NCBI GenBank assembly: GCA_026119855.1
Contig: JAOWBW010000147.1
Location: 496,001 to 560,000, forward strand
Direction: 5' to 3'
Source: Campanula takesimana
Taxonomy: Eukaryota > Streptophyta > Magnoliopsida > Asterales > Campanulaceae
Length of the DNA: 64,000 nucleotides
The notes beneath the pieces are model-generated. The model did not search any database. It was not told the origin of the DNA and saw nothing but the letters and a program-made list of their open reading frames with translations. This document shows, in pieces, positions 1 through 11,604 of this stretch; position 1 is the stretch's first letter; each line of letters opens with the position of its first letter. A program made the translations under genes and the position numbers.

Positions 1-42
1 ATCAACAAATCCCAGAAAATTAAATAATCACGAACGATTAAT

Positions 43-435
43 TTAATTCAAAACAGTCTCAAAAGTAATATAAACAAGTACGAAATAAAAGACACAAAAA
101 ATACCCAAAAGCACTAAGAGCGAGATCGTTACCTCCTTCGTCTCCATCAAGTTCCCACCGGACCAATGCTTGTTTGGCCCCGCGTACAAGTCAAAGTGTT
201 GTCCCATGGTGAAGTGCCATTCATCGGGATGGAAGTTTCGAGAAGCCATCCTCACTCGTTGTTGATACTTCCCCGGACCTTCGCCCTGCTCGAATTGTGG
301 TCCCGCGCCTTCGCCTTGTTCAAACTGCTGTCCCACACCCGCACCGTGATCATACGATTGATCCGCGCCAAAAAGATAGTTAAAATCCATCTCTATAACA
401 ACAAAGTATCTCAAAATCTCTATTTTCTCTCTCAA
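43..435 (-). CDS. Doubtful antisense ORF with a C-terminal hydrophobic segment
   Basis: A 130-codon open frame runs antisense to the host element. Its first codon is TTG and the first ATG is at codon 16. It contains two near copies of QFEQGEGAG and then a hydrophobic stretch of about 20 residues near the C terminus (core ISLLVLLGIFCVFYFVLVYI) that could span a membrane. No known family is recognised. The antisense position, lack of an ATG at the frame start and decayed surroundings argue for a chance frame; a relic of another ORF is possible. Confidence 0.15.
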   Translation of the reverse strand: MREKIEILRYFVVIEMDFNYLFGADQSYDHGAGVGQQFEQGEGAGPQFEQGEGPGKYQQRVRMASRNFHPDEWHFTMGQHFDLYAGPNKHWSGGNLMETKEVTISLLVLLGIFCVFYFVLVYITFETVLN

Positions 436-711
436 AGCTCGACAAAGAAGGAAGAAAAGTGAAGAAAGAGACAGCCGGTGGCTGTTTGTAGGGTCTATCC
501 AGCGAAGGGACCAGCTGCGCGTCTAGTCTTCCTGGGTGACGTGGCACACCCTCAGTCCTCCATCTCGTGCGCACGCATGCGATCCCCGTCAAAGCAAGTC
601 AGCCAATCGAAGGGACTGGCCACGCGGCCAGTTATTCCCCCAGGCGAAAAATTTCATAGTTTAGCCCCTCGGCTTATTTGTTAATCCAAATTGGTCAGTA
701 AGATCGCGTAA

Positions 712-1225
712 ATCTCCAAAATTAATCTATAATTAAAGGTCGGAACCTCCTTAAACCCTAAAAATTATAAATTAAAGGTCAGAACCTCCATAAGCCCTAA
801 TCTCCAAAATTAATTTATAATTAAAGGTCGGAACCTCCTTAAACCCTAAAAATTATAAATTAAAGGTCGGAACCTCCGTAAGCCCTAACTGGGTCTAGAA
901 GACCTCTATAAAAATTACCAACAGGGTTAGGAAATCCTCTACAAAATTTCTAAATCAATATAAAGTAGGGTTCAGAAATCCTCTACAAAATTTCTAAATC
1001 AATCTAAAGCAGGGTTCGGAAATCCTCTACAAAATTTCTAAATAAATCTAAAACGGGTTCGGAAATCCTCTATAAAATTTCTAAATAAATCTAAAATTGG
1101 GTTCGGGAATCCTCTACAAAATTTCTAAAGCTTCTCTAAATTGGGTCCGGAAGACCTCTATAAAAATTACCAATCCATAATGAAAGGTCGGAAAACCTCT
1201 GTAAACCCTAATTCTCCAAAATCAA
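712..1225. repeat. Degenerate tandem repeats in the host element 3' region
   Basis: Two longer units of about 105 bp (712-888) contain 'aaaggtcggaacctcc' and 'aaaccctaa'. They are followed by about seven or eight units of 43-44 bp, most of which begin GGGTTCGGAAATCCTCTAC and continue AAAATTTCTAAATC. The array lies between the interior and the PPT, the same relative place as the arrays in T1, T2 and T3, but its unit is unrelated to theirs. Confidence 0.8.
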
Positions 1226-1596
1226 TCGATTACGCACGCTCTTTAGGAAGTTAGAATTCATCCATAATTCTGTTCTCGATTCTTAAAAAAAAAAATTCGA
1301 ACAGTGTGTAGGGCCTCCCTTCTTTTACCTAATAGAGTCTATCTGCAACGACTTTATTGTTTCACGAATGCTTGATTATCCCCAGCGAAGGACGGCATCT
1401 CGTTTCTTTCTTTTCCCACAGGTCTCAAACTACGATTGGCTTGATTACACTTGGATACGTAGGTAGCCTGACCAAGGTTCAGCCACTCGACCAACTTGGT
1501 CACTTTCTTTCTCACTCCTCTCTCGATTTGGAACTCATGTTTCAGATCGGTTTCTTTTCTTAAATCGATGACCATCCCTGTGTTGCAAGAAACATC

Positions 1597-1609
1597 GCCG
1601 AGGGGCTAC
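1597..1609 (+). other. Polypurine tract of the host element
   Basis: GCCGAGGGGCTAC lies just upstream of the inferred 3' LTR start at 1616. T1 has GCCGAGGGGCTC directly before its 3' LTR, so this is very probably the plus-strand primer site. The few bases between the tract and the LTR start make the LTR boundary slightly uncertain. Confidence 0.65.
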
Positions 1610-1615
1610 TATTAG

Positions 1616-2265
1616 TGCCCAACCTGAAAATGAGTTATTAGGCATTCTAGAACTCACATGGACCTCCCAGGTATTTACGAGCTGTGCAGGACTTGTCCAG
1701 AATTTCCCGAAAAGCCCAGATAAGAAGATATTAACGACTGATCGGATGAAGCTGCAAAGATAGACGTTATCTAATCCTTCTCCAGAGTCCAGATTGATTA
1801 GAAGCTTGGGAATCGAGCTAATCCACCTGGATCGGCCGGGCGGCCACATGTTCAGCCGGGCGGCCACTTCTCCCAGATCAAGTTTTCTTATAAATAGATG
1901 ACCTCAGTTTATAATTCAATACACAATTCTCTCCCCCGAGTTCTACAAGCCAAACTGACGGTAGAACTCTCTTTTCAAGTCTTTCTGGCAATCCCGAAGG
2001 TCCGACGAATCCGCGCTAGAGATTCGACTTCGCTCTTGTCAAGATTGGTAAGAATTTGTCATGTTTTCTTAGTTTAGATCTGATTTATGCTAGTTTCATC
2101 ATGTTTATTCATCAATATTCATATGATTCATAACGTGTTCTTCATGTTCTTGCTAGAATTCATAATATGCTCTATAACTAGGGTAGCGATCTTCATGTTT
2201 ATGTGTTATTTCATGCATGTTTCATGATGTTCTTAGTATTATGCTAGATCTACGGCTTATCCCAT
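1616..2265 (+). repeat. Host element 3' LTR, left part
   Basis: This part starts TGCCCAACC after the PPT and is cut at 2265 by T1. It contains a TATA box (1889-1896) and two copies of CCGGGCGGCCAC (1836-1847 and 1856-1867) just upstream of it. The last five bases (CCCAT, 2261-2265) are the T1 target-site duplication. The LTR resumes at 19484. Confidence 0.6.
1889..1896 (+). promoter_or_regulatory. TATA box of the host LTR
   Basis: TATAAATA lies about 270 bp into the LTR and is followed by a pyrimidine-rich leader ('acacaattctctccccc'), as expected at a U3/R boundary. Confidence 0.5.
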
Positions 2266-3523
2266 TGTAGACACCCCGCCTTGGACCTCTCACCCCGATT
2301 GCATACATAGTATTTTTATTTTTGTTAATTTCTGTTACTTCGGTCAAGTTCCTAACTGATTCCGTTAGTTTTGGACTAAACTGCATAACAAAATTAACTT
2401 TAGAGTCATTTCTGTCATTCTGTCTTTTCCACCCGCGGGCGCTTCCGACACTGTTTGTGGGCTGCGCGCGCGTCTCGCCCCTAAAGCGGGACTCGCGCGC
2501 CTCCCATTATGCCAGTAACGGATTGCACCTTATTTCCCTCCCTTTTCTTATTTACAACATCTCTTCTTGCTCACAAAAGAGCCTCTTTTTATCTCCACAT
2601 TCATCCCCCCTAGTTTTATAACCTCCAATCCCATTATTCTAGCCATTTCTTAAAAACAAAATAATTCTTTTTATTATTATTTGATTTTCTTTTATTTATT
2701 TCATTTATTATTTTATTTATCTTATTTTCTATTGGTCAATTCCATCTCACATGGATTGATCATTTTCCCTCCAACCTTTCCCTCTCTTTTCTACCTATAA
2801 AAACCTCTCATTTCTACCTTAGAAAAGGACCTCAACTTTGATTCACAAACTACACTATACACAAATTCTCCCAACAAGAGTTCTTAACAATAAGACTCTA
2901 ATTGTTCTACAAAAATTTCCCTACAACAACACCATTTTCAAGTCCAAGTTTGAAGTCTTCTTTCTTAAGGTACTTTATTCTTTTTCTCTTATTTTACATG
3001 TCTTAGTAATGTATGCAATCCCTATCAATTGGGACATGACCAAATGACCACTTTACTACATTAAAGTTGGTTAAGGTTATCTCCCTACATTTTAATCTCT
3101 ACTTTAATTTACCATTCTTTTCTTAATATAATTATTAGAATAGTTCGACATGTAATCTTTAGCATAAATCAATAAATAAACAATTTTCCTTTATTTTTCC
3201 TCTATAAATTTCCCCTTTCTTTTCATTATAATTGTTAGCATAATTCTCTTATTATTAAATTTAAGGACATTTAACATTAGAACACCAAAAGTAGCAAGAC
3301 CCGCATAAGCGGGGCGGAGTGGGTGTTTAAGTACTTCCCATTCTGTCACCTAACCCCCGAACCCCTCATCTCAAGAATCTTTGGTTTCGTAATCAATAAA
3401 AAAGGCTACTTTCTTAGGTTTTCTCGCGTTCCTCTAAAATATGGGTGACGACTCTTAAAATCAATTAGACATCCTAGGTAATTCACCGCTCTAGCCAAGC
3501 CGTGGTCCCCCGGGGTATCTACA
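2266..3523 (+). repeat. T1 5' LTR
   Basis: 1258 bp, TG...CA ended, and matching 18223-19478 closely by eye. It contains a GC-rich patch (about 2430-2507) in an AT-rich context and a TATA box at 2796-2803. Near its end is a PBS-like variant, TGACGACTC, at about 3446. Confidence 0.9.
2796..2803 (+). promoter_or_regulatory. TATA box of the T1 5' LTR
   Basis: TATAAAAA sits after a pyrimidine-rich stretch. The same element is at 18752-18759 in the 3' LTR and at 13917-13924 (- strand) in the T2 5' LTR. Confidence 0.6.
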
Positions 3524-3524
3524 G

Positions 3525-3542
3525 TGGCGACTCCGCTGGGGA
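3525..3542 (+). other. T1 primer binding site
   Basis: TGGCGACTCCGCTGGGGA lies one base after the 5' LTR. It begins with TGG, which pairs with the CCA end of a tRNA. T2 and T3 have the identical 18-mer on the - strand at the equivalent place. I do not assign the tRNA. Confidence 0.85.
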
Positions 3543-4755
3543 CTTAGAGGGTTTAACTTGCGTTTTTCATTTTTGGTGTTCTTTTTATAGTTTTCTGGGC
3601 ATTCTGGTGGAAAAAGGTGAGACACGTGCGCCTCTGGCCTTCTTGGCCTAAGGTGCGCGCATCCCACCTTCACCACCAGAATCGCCCGCCTCTCATCTTG
3701 TCCTTCAAATTTCATGTTATTGTGCTAACAGTTTCTGCAGGGGAAAAGTGTTTTTATTTAGGGTCAAGGCAGTCCCTTGAACCCATGAATTTGCAGGTAC
3801 TGCCCAGAAGCGGGCGCCTCTGTCCTCTAGTGCCTAAGGCACACGCCTCCCATCCTCACATCATAAAGCGTGCGCGTCTGGTCATCTTTCCAGAACAGAA
3901 CAGTGCACAGAACAGAGCAGTTTTGACAGTGTGTGGGCACCGGGCCTGCACAAAACCATCTTTTAGTTCTCTGTTTTATTTTTGTCGGTCACACGGGTGA
4001 TTCGAAAGTTGTAAATTATGTGCTTATTTGCTTTTATTTCTTTTTTCTTTTGAAAAAAAAAATATTTTGTCACTTGTTAGACCTCACACTACGCGCACAA
4101 TTCTAATCAACTGCTCACAATCGAGTCGCACAAGTCCAACCCCAAACCCGTCGAGGCCCGTCCTAGAAAGTTTCAAGGTCCACCCGACCTTGACTCTTTC
4201 GAAGGGGTCAACCTCAGCCCATGGCGTTGTTCAAGACTACATGCCGGGGGTGACCTTTAGGCCTCTCTTTAGCCGAGCACAAGCCACACAATTCTAGTCT
4301 AGGGTCTAACACTCCGTGACTAAGTTGGTTTTTGTGTGCCGAGATTTCCTTAAATTAATGTCTTCAAATCATCATGCCAATTTGTTGCAATGGACGAAAT
4401 AAAACTCCGCCCCCGAAGTGGTTATTTTGGACGCAAATAAAAAATCTGTCCCTGCATGTATGCTTTACTACATTAATTTAGTTTAATCCCGACACATATA
4501 GGATTCACAAGCGTGGTGGAATCTGATGAGTATATGGGACCGCGAGATGGTCTATATACTAGTGTGACGATTCCACTATTTTTCTAGAAACCCCAAAAAG
4601 GACTATGTCCTTCCGACTTTGTAAATAAAATAAAAAAAAGAGTCATTTTCCTTATGTGGTTTGAGTCTTTTCTCTTGTTCGTGGGTTAAATCATTGGGTT
4701 CAAAAGGTATTTGTGGGACCACTCTAAGATCAACCATGTTCTCTCCATAGGTCCA
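3543..4755 (+). other. T1 leader between PBS and gag
   Basis: No convincing gene. There are two GC-rich patches (3625-3670 and 3800-3875) with words such as GTGCGCGCATCCCACC and GCGGGCGCCTCTG, a pyrimidine tract near 4030-4055, and 'ccatag' just before the gag ATG that resembles a splice acceptor. Similar patches occur in the leaders of T2 and T3. Confidence 0.5.
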
Positions 4756-5343
4756 ATGGCTTCAAGCGGCAACAACAACAAGGGTGAGAATACTTCCGTG
4801 TCCAACGAAAGGCTCTTCAACATAATAAGAGCCATGGGGGAACAAATGGATAGACTTGTCGAGGATGCCCGCCGCAAGGATGATTTGTGGCAAGACCGTC
4901 TTGATATCGAGAGGAGAATTCATGAGGAAGAAGTGTCCGAACTTAAGGCCCGTTTATAAGAGTTCACCGACAACAATTCAAAGGTCAATGGTAAGGCATA
5001 TTCAAGTGGCTCGCCTCTCAAAAGTCACAAAGGTTCTACCAACGACCGTGTCTACACTCCCATCCAAGGTATGACCGCCACCAAGGCCTATGAAGATCTC
5101 AAAGCAAAGAGACAAATTTCTCCTCTCTAAGGATACAAGCAACCACAACCATTGCGTCGCAACCATACCAACCACAAGTGGTGTGACTATCACCTATGCA
5201 GCGGTCACCTCACCGAGGATTGCTTCTCCATCCGCAACATCGTCCAAGACTTGATTGACAATGGTGAGTTTACCGTGGTTGAAGAACAACAGTTAGAGAG
5301 TGAGAACATGCAAGAACTCATAAAGGAAGGGGCTCAGATTTGA
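4756..5343 (+). pseudogene. gag: T1 gag-like gene, broken by two stops
   Basis: The frame starts at ATG 4756 (MASSGNNN) and can be followed to 5343 with in-frame stops at 4957-4959 and 5128-5130. The first half is charged and heptad-like (MGEQMDRLVEDARRKDDLW ... HEEEVSELKARL), suggesting a coiled coil. The second half carries a finger-like CDYHLCSGHLTEDCF followed by IRNIVQDLIDNGEFTV. This C-x2-H-x4-H-x4-C arrangement resembles the nucleocapsid end of Tat-group Gag proteins. Gag would form the particle and bind element RNA in the cytoplasm. Homologous frames are in T2 (11605-11976, -) and T3 (34375-35112, -). No pol frame follows it. An alternative is a co-opted frame with no Gag function. 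Confidence 0.6.
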
Positions 5344-6166
5344 AATAGGGTCTCAACAAGAGATCATGCCGCAAGGAAGGCTACAACGACAATGGGGACT
5401 ACAACAACAATCTCCGTTTCTCTTTCTCTACCTAGTAGTAGGAATAAAAAAAAAAGTCAAAAGTCCTCTTAAGTGCGCATTAATGTTTTCTCTCGCCCTA
5501 TGTTCGAGTCCATTGAGTCATCAAATAAAAAGTCGTTCTTGTCCTCATACACTCTTCCAAGTTGTTCAATTTAATTCTTGCCAAAATGATGAAAAGATAT
5601 CTAAACATGTTTTAGAACGAAGGCCGTCACTCGAACGCCTAGGGGATAAACATCGTGACGAAGGCGACATCATCAACAGCGAAATCAAGCCAAAGCAAGG
5701 TGAAGCAACGACCATGGAAAAATCAAGCAATGTTTCAAAGGGGGATATAAAAAAAAAAAAACCTCGCTAGGTTGAAATCCTCAAATCAACCTAGGCAAAA
5801 GTTAGAGCACAAAAAAAAAAAAAGAAATCCCCCTCAATCAAAGAAGTACAACAACAACATCATTCCACCAAACGAAGGACGAAGCAACATCGACAACAAT
5901 CACGACGAAGCAACAATTCCATCACTGCGAATGGAGAATCCACAAGAACTACGGTGACCTGAGCCTCTACACTGGAGGAACATAGGCAACCTGCGGGTCC
6001 GGTCTCATGCAAGAAAGAAAATATGTTTAGCCCTAACGCGTTATGGTGATCGGCCTTCATCTCGAACTTGTCAAGACATTTTTGTACGATTCATTTGCCA
6101 ATGAATTAATCACCTCAAGATTGAACAACTTTCCTAGATTTGGAATCACCTTCCGTTCCTTATCGA
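5344..6166 (+). other. T1 interior downstream of gag, up to the T2 insertion
   Basis: Non-coding in appearance, with A-rich runs near 5750-5825. A block at 5956-6055 ('gaggaacataggcaacctgcgg', 'ccggtctcatgcaag') is repeated on the opposite strand in T2 (10929-11030) and T3 (33676-33780). The last five bases (ATCGA, 6162-6166) are the T2 TSD. Confidence 0.5.
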
Positions 6167-6832
6167 TGTAGATACCCCAGGAGAGCCCACGGCTTGGCTA
6201 GAGCGGTGAATTATCCTAGGATGTCTAACTTGTTTTAGATTGTTTAGAGTCGCCACCTATGTTTTTAAAGGAACATAAGAAAAACCTAGAAATAGCCTAA
6301 TTTATGTACAAAACCAGAGATTCGTGAGAGAAGGGTTCGGGGGTTAGGTGACGGAGTGGGAAGTACTTAAACACCCACTCCGCCCCGCTTATGCGGGTCT
6401 TGCTACTATTGGTGTTCTAATGCTAAATGTCCTTCAATTTATTAACAGTGCTAACAATTATAATGTAATGAAAAAGGGGAAGAAAAGAGAATTATTTTAT
6501 TTATAAATTTATGCTAAACAATTACATTAAGAAATGTATATGAAATTAAAGTAGAGATTAAAATGTAGGGAGATAACCTTAACCAACTTTAATGTATTAA
6601 AGTGGTCATTTGGTCATGTCCCAATTGATGGGAGTTAACCTTAACCAACTTTAATGTATTAAAGGACAGAATGACAGAATGACCCTAAAAGTTAACTCTG
6701 TTATGCAGTTTAGTCCAAAACTAACGGAATCAGTTAGGAACTTAACCGAAGTAACAGAAATTAACGAAAATGAGTTAAATAAAAATACTTTGTATGCAAT
6801 AGAAGTGAGAGGTCTAAGGCGGGGTGTCTACA
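6167..6832 (-). repeat. T2 3' LTR, internally deleted
   Basis: Both ends match the 1247-bp 5' LTR, but about 600 bp in the middle are missing, including the TATA box and the GC-rich patch. At the break (about 6576-6680) the phrase 'ttaaccttaaccaactttaatgtatta' occurs twice (shown here as read in two overlapping pieces: ttaaccttaaccaac and aactttaatgtatta), as does 'gacagaatgac', which looks like templated filler from end-joining repair. This LTR should not be able to promote transcription. A PBS-like TGGCGACTC lies at 6247-6255 (- strand). Confidence 0.9.
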
Positions 6833-6844
6833 GAGCCCCTCGGC
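6833..6844 (-). other. T2 polypurine tract
   Basis: On the - strand this reads CGCCGAGGGGCTC immediately before the TGTAGACACC start of the 3' LTR, matching T1 at 18211-18222. Confidence 0.8.
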
Positions 6845-7029
6845 GATGTGGATTGCAAAGCAAAACGCGTCGACGAAAGTAAAAAACACCCGACGAGGAC
6901 ATCGACAAAGAAAAAGAAAGAAAAGAAAGCAAAGACTCGATGAAAGCAGTAATTTGAAATTGCGAGAGATAGTGGTGTGCTCCCTGTGTGAGCGACTTTT
7001 GTTGATAGAGGGGGGTGGCATGATCCGTT

Positions 7030-7880
7030 GGTAAACCTGCCGGCTGAATCCGTTGAGTGAGGCCGTTAGTGAACCTTTGTATGAGGCCGTTAGTGAACCT
7101 TCGAGTAGGCCGTTAGTGAACCTTTGAATGAGGCCGTTAGTGAACCTTGAGGCCGTTAATGAACCCTTGAATGAGGCCGTTAGTGAACCTTTGAGGAGGC
7201 CGTTAGTGAACCTTGAGGCCGTTAGTGAACCCTTGAGGAGGCCGTTAGTGAACCTTTGAATGAGGCCGTTAGTGAACCTTTGAGGAGGCCGTTAGTGAAC
7301 CTTTGTTGACGAATCCGTTAGTGAAATCCGTTGATGAGGCCGTTAGTGAACCTTCGAGGCCGTTAGTGAACCTTTGTTGACGAATCCGTTAGTGAAATCC
7401 GTTGATGAGGCCGTTAGTGAACCTTCGAGGCCGTTAGTGAAATCCGTTGATGAGGTCGTTAGTGAACCTTCGAGGCCGTTAGTGAACCTTTTTGATGAAT
7501 CCGTTAGTGAAATCCGTTGATGAGGCCGTTAGTGAACCTTCGAGGCCGTTAGTGAACCTTTGTTGACGAATCCGTTAGTGAAATCCGTTGATGAGGCCGT
7601 TAGTGAACCTTCGAGGCCGTTAGTGAACCTTTGTTGATGAATACGTTAGTGAAATCCATTGATGAGGCCGTTAGTGAACCTTTGTTGACGAATCCGTTAG
7701 TGAAATCCGTTGATGAGGCCGTTAGTGAACCTTCGAGGCCGTTAGGGAACCTTTGTTGACGAATCCGTTAGTGAAATCCGTTGATGAGGCCATTAGTGAA
7801 CCTTCGAGGCCGTTAGTAAACCTTTGTTGGCGAATCCGTTAGTGAAATCCGTTGATGAGGCTGTTAGTGAACCTTCGAGG
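7030..7880 (-). repeat. T2 3'-region tandem array built on a CCGTTAGTGAA word
   Basis: About 850 bp of units of roughly 18 bp ending GTTAGTGAACCTT or GTTAGTGAAATCC. From about 7310 onward they form a higher-order unit of about 71 bp alternating 'gaggccgttagtgaacctt' and 'gaatccgttagtgaaatcc'. The array occupies the 3' non-coding region, as in the other Tat-like elements. Confidence 0.9.
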
Positions 7881-10177
7881 AATTGCTGATTTGAAGTCGT
7901 GTGCTGTTTGGCGTTGCAGTTGACTTTTGCGGGGATGCGGGCATGGTTGACTGTGGACCATTTTCTGCTGGGGATGAAGTGCCTCGAGTTGCAGATGCTG
8001 TTTGACTTCGCGGTGGTACCTGTTATGTGCTTTGCAGGTATATATACTAGTGCAAAAAGATGCATGAAGTGTGAAATGAAGAGAGAAATTGTGCTCGTGG
8101 TGCAATGTGATTTGAAAGCAGTTTTGCATGAGAGAGAGATTTGCAAGAATGAAGAAATTTCTTTTGTGTGCTGTGTGATTTTGAGGAAAGTATTAATGAA
8201 TGATGTTCATACCTTCACTTACCATGGCCGCTTGATTCGGGATGGAGATGTTGTGGCTTTGATGAAGATGATGAACTGCTGCTGCTTTCGATGGAATGTT
8301 GGTGAGATGACATTCTGAATGATGGGTTAGTCGTGCCAAAGGCTGCCTACGTATCAAGGATGATGGAGAACGCTGGGGAAGAAGCTATGGAGAACATACT
8401 TATACGCAAGTAAAGAAAAAGAAAAAGAAAAAGAAAAAGAAAAAGAGAAAATCTTTTTTTTTTTTTTTTTTTTTTTAGAAGGAAAAGAATATGTACACAT
8501 GCGAGAAAAGGATTTTTAGTTCGTGGGTAACCATTTTAGCCATTGTGTGTTTGTAAAGCCAACCCAAGATCAAGTCATGTGCGATCGAAGTCTGGATTGC
8601 CTTGCTTGAATTCTGTCGTTGTCGTCGTCGTGCCCAACGAAGATTGATGTCTAACCCCGCCGGTGTGTCTGACGAAGATTGATGTCTAGCCCCAAGAGAT
8701 TTGTCGATTATGGGGCTTGAAAAGACTTTTGATGCCGAGATAAGGGGTCGCTGATTGTGAAGCCCCTAGATCGCCTTTGATGCCAAATTTGGAGTGACTT
8801 GTATAGCCCCAAGATAAATCAGCTCTTTGGTCCACTCAAGTGAATCGTCTTTTGTTGTTGACGTGAGCAAGCTCTAAGCTTCGAGAGATTGCTAAGCCCC
8901 AAATGTCATGGACTTGTTGCTTGCGGGCTTGGAGATGGTGAAATGTGAAGACCTTTCATTGTAAAGTTCCCAAATTATCTTGTGATCGGCTCGGCATTGA
9001 GCGCGGATGTACCGTCGGGTAGAATACTTGATAGAGATCCCATCTTTGCTCTTACTGGGGAGATGAATGGCCTCATTGTGGTTGATACCCAAATGGCGGA
9101 GGGCTTATGTCAAAAGATGCAGTAATGTCTTGCGGTGCCGTCGAGGTCGCGGATGATAAGGTCTTGGTGTGATAAAGTCTCAAATGAGTATGCTTGCTTG
9201 ACTCTTCTTGAGTTGAACTAATGACGGATCTTCGGATTCAACTAGTGCTGTGGCCTAACTTTATCTGAGCTGCACCTTGTGCTTTTGATCTTGGAGAAGG
9301 GGGGTGCTGAATTGCAGAAACATTGGGATTGACCGTGGCATTTCCCGCTATAACCCTGTTTTGATTAGAGTTTAGCATATTGAATCTTTTTCCTTTTCTC
9401 TAAGACTTCCTTCAAAATCTCGATGTGAGTTCTAACAAAAATCATCAACTTCATTCATAACATCGGAGTCTTCATTTAAAACCAAGAGGCCTTTGACTTG
9501 AAGTGTTGAGAGACCCTTTGAAGCTTGATCCCTTTCATGGAGACTACTCCCAAATTGCGTTGCTAGAGTATTGTTGCCCAAAAGACTGTCGGTCACGAAG
9601 CCCCAATATTGCCCTTTGCTCGGATTACTGTAATGCCGTAGCCCAAAAGATTGTTGATTGCGAAGCCCCTTGAGACCTTCGGTGCCAAATTGAGGAAGCT
9701 TCCAATGTTGCACATGACTCGGCTGGGGATACTGCTGGGGAGTTAATTGCTCTTTGCCGAGGGAGCCTTTAAGATTTGACCGTAGCCCTTAGAGTGCCAT
9801 CATTGATTGTGAAAAAGGTCCATCCTTGATTGGGGGAACGAGCATGGGCACACGCGACAAGAGGGCTTTTTGACATCCCTTTTGGGATACTTTGAGGATA
9901 GTCTCACACATCTTTCTCGAACATAGCCTCTAGGGCGTATTGATTGTCAAGTGAAGCAAAAGAAGTCCTTGTCCTTGAGTCACATAGCCCCTAGGGCGTC
10001 ACCATTTGTTGAGCAAAGCAAGAGTGACTCATCCTCATGCGAGGGAACAAACATGAGAGGACATGGCAAGAGCTACTCCATTTCTCGGGAGTTTCGACGT
10101 ACTTTAGAAGCACATACTTGAAGAAGCTTTGAAAACTGAGACACATGTTGTTGCTATTTGTTGCCCAAGCCAATTGA
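7881..10177 (-). other. T2 non-coding interior, 3' half
   Basis: No supported gene. It holds a simple GAAAAA repeat and a long T run (8410-8476), and a block with 'ggctgcctacgtatc' at about 8340-8356 shared with T1, T3 and the host element. Many AGCCCC / GGGGCT words (for example 8690-8900, 9600-9670, 9910-9995) resemble the PPT core. Confidence 0.5.
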
Positions 10178-10399
10178 CTAGCTAGGGATTATTTGTGCAA
10201 CCTCGTGCCCTTTTATGATGGGCTCGTTCTCGGATGGGTCTTGGCTACCACGGGCCTTCTTTTCATGAACCCAAAAATGCACACTGCTGGAGAATGATGC
10301 CAATAACCCAAAACAACCCTTGATGGTGCCATATCTTGTCGAGCCCTTTGCAATCCCAAAGTTGACTCGGTGGGGAATCGACTTGCTGAGGAGATCCAA
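10178..10399 (-). CDS. Conserved small open frame, function unknown (T2 copy)
   Basis: A 73-codon sense-strand frame. Its core, HRVNFGIAKGSTRYGTIKG ... SSSVHFWVHEKKARG ... NEPIIKGHEVAQIIPS, is nearly identical in T1 (14868-15101) and T3 (32926-33243). The first codon here is TTG, because the ATG of the T1 copy is ACG. No domain is recognised. It lies in the interior between gag and the 3' tandem array, with no pol genes around it. It could be a captured exon fragment, a small accessory ORF, or simply conserved nucleotide sequence that happens to stay open. Confidence 0.3.
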   Translation of the reverse strand: MDLLSKSIPHRVNFGIAKGSTRYGTIKGCFGLLASFSSSVHFWVHEKKARGSQDPSENEPIIKGHEVAQIIPS

Positions 10400-11155
10400 T
10401 GTAGAGCTCGTGCAATTGTCTTCTTTAGAGTCCGGAGATCTCCATTTCTCTTTCCCTTCTCTCTCTCACTCTCTCATTTTTTTTTATGACGCACCCTATT
10501 TTTTGCCTAGACCGCCCTTTCGGGTTTTCAATCTAGAGGGCATCTCTTTTGCGTCTTCATTTTGACTCGATTAATGAGGGAGTGTGCATTGACTCTAGCT
10601 GAGGAGATAAGACATGTGATTTTGTGGTGGAGACCTCTTGTCACTAAAGGTGAGTGACATTGACTTGATTAGGGAAGTGTCCCTAGTATTGACTTCATGT
10701 ATTTGACCGTTTTTTTGAATGACTCATGAAGGCAAGTAAGTCATTAAGAGAGAAGACAAGGAAAGCCCCAATTTGATTGCAAGAAATTGGGAGTATGCAG
10801 AAAGAATAGAAGTCCCTAGACTCGACAAGGAACGCGAAATGATTCCAAATCTAAGAAAGTTGTTCAATCTTTTTGGTGATTAATTCATTGGCAAATGAAT
10901 CGTACAAAGATGTCTTGACAAGTTCGAGATGAAGGCCGATCACCATAACGCGCTAGGGCTAAACATATCTTCTTTCTTGCATGAGACCGGACCCGCAGGT
11001 TGCGTACGTTCCTCCAGTGTAGAGGCTCATGTCACTGTAGTTCTTGTGAATTCTCCATTCTTCGGGATGGAATTGTTGCTTCGTCGTGTAGCTTCGTCCT
11101 CCTTTGGTGGATGGAATGATGTTGATCTTGATGTGAACTTCTTTGATAGAGGGGG

Positions 11156-11186
<31 letters not shown>

Positions 11187-11604
11187 GTGCTCTAACTTTT
11201 GCTTAGGTTGATTTGAAGAGTTCAACCTAGCGAGCCCCTTTTTTTTTTTTTTTTTTTTTTTAATCCCCCCTTTGAAACATTGTTTGATTTTTCTCTATGG
11301 TTGTTGCTTCACCTTTGATGTCTTGGCTTTGTCTTCGTCGTTGATGATATTGCCTTCGTCACAATGTTTAGCCCCTAGACGTTCAAGTGATGGCCTTCAT
11401 TCCAAAACTCGTTTAGACATCTTTTCATCATTTTGCCAAGAATTAGATTGAACAACTTGGAAGAGTGTATGAGGACAAGAACGACTTTTTATTTGATGAT
11501 GAGACTTGACTCAAAATTTCACATTAATTGGACAAAGAAAACTTAATGCACACTTAAGAGGACTTTGACTCTCTTTTTTTTTTTTTTTTTTTTAATTCCT
11601 ATTA

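Noticed and set aside
750..1215. AAACCCTAA words resembling plant telomere repeats
   Set aside because: Single copies within a longer degenerate repeat; never in tandem as AAACCCT arrays.
5860..6060. Antisense frame (MKADHHNALGLN) also seen at 10929 and 33676
   Set aside because: It is antisense to the element and its conservation simply follows nucleotide similarity of three copies of a non-coding block.
8410..8476. A-rich and T-run stretch as a poly(A) tail of a LINE or SINE
   Set aside because: No LINE or SINE body and no target-site duplication; it lies within the continuous T2 interior and similar runs occur in T1 and T3.
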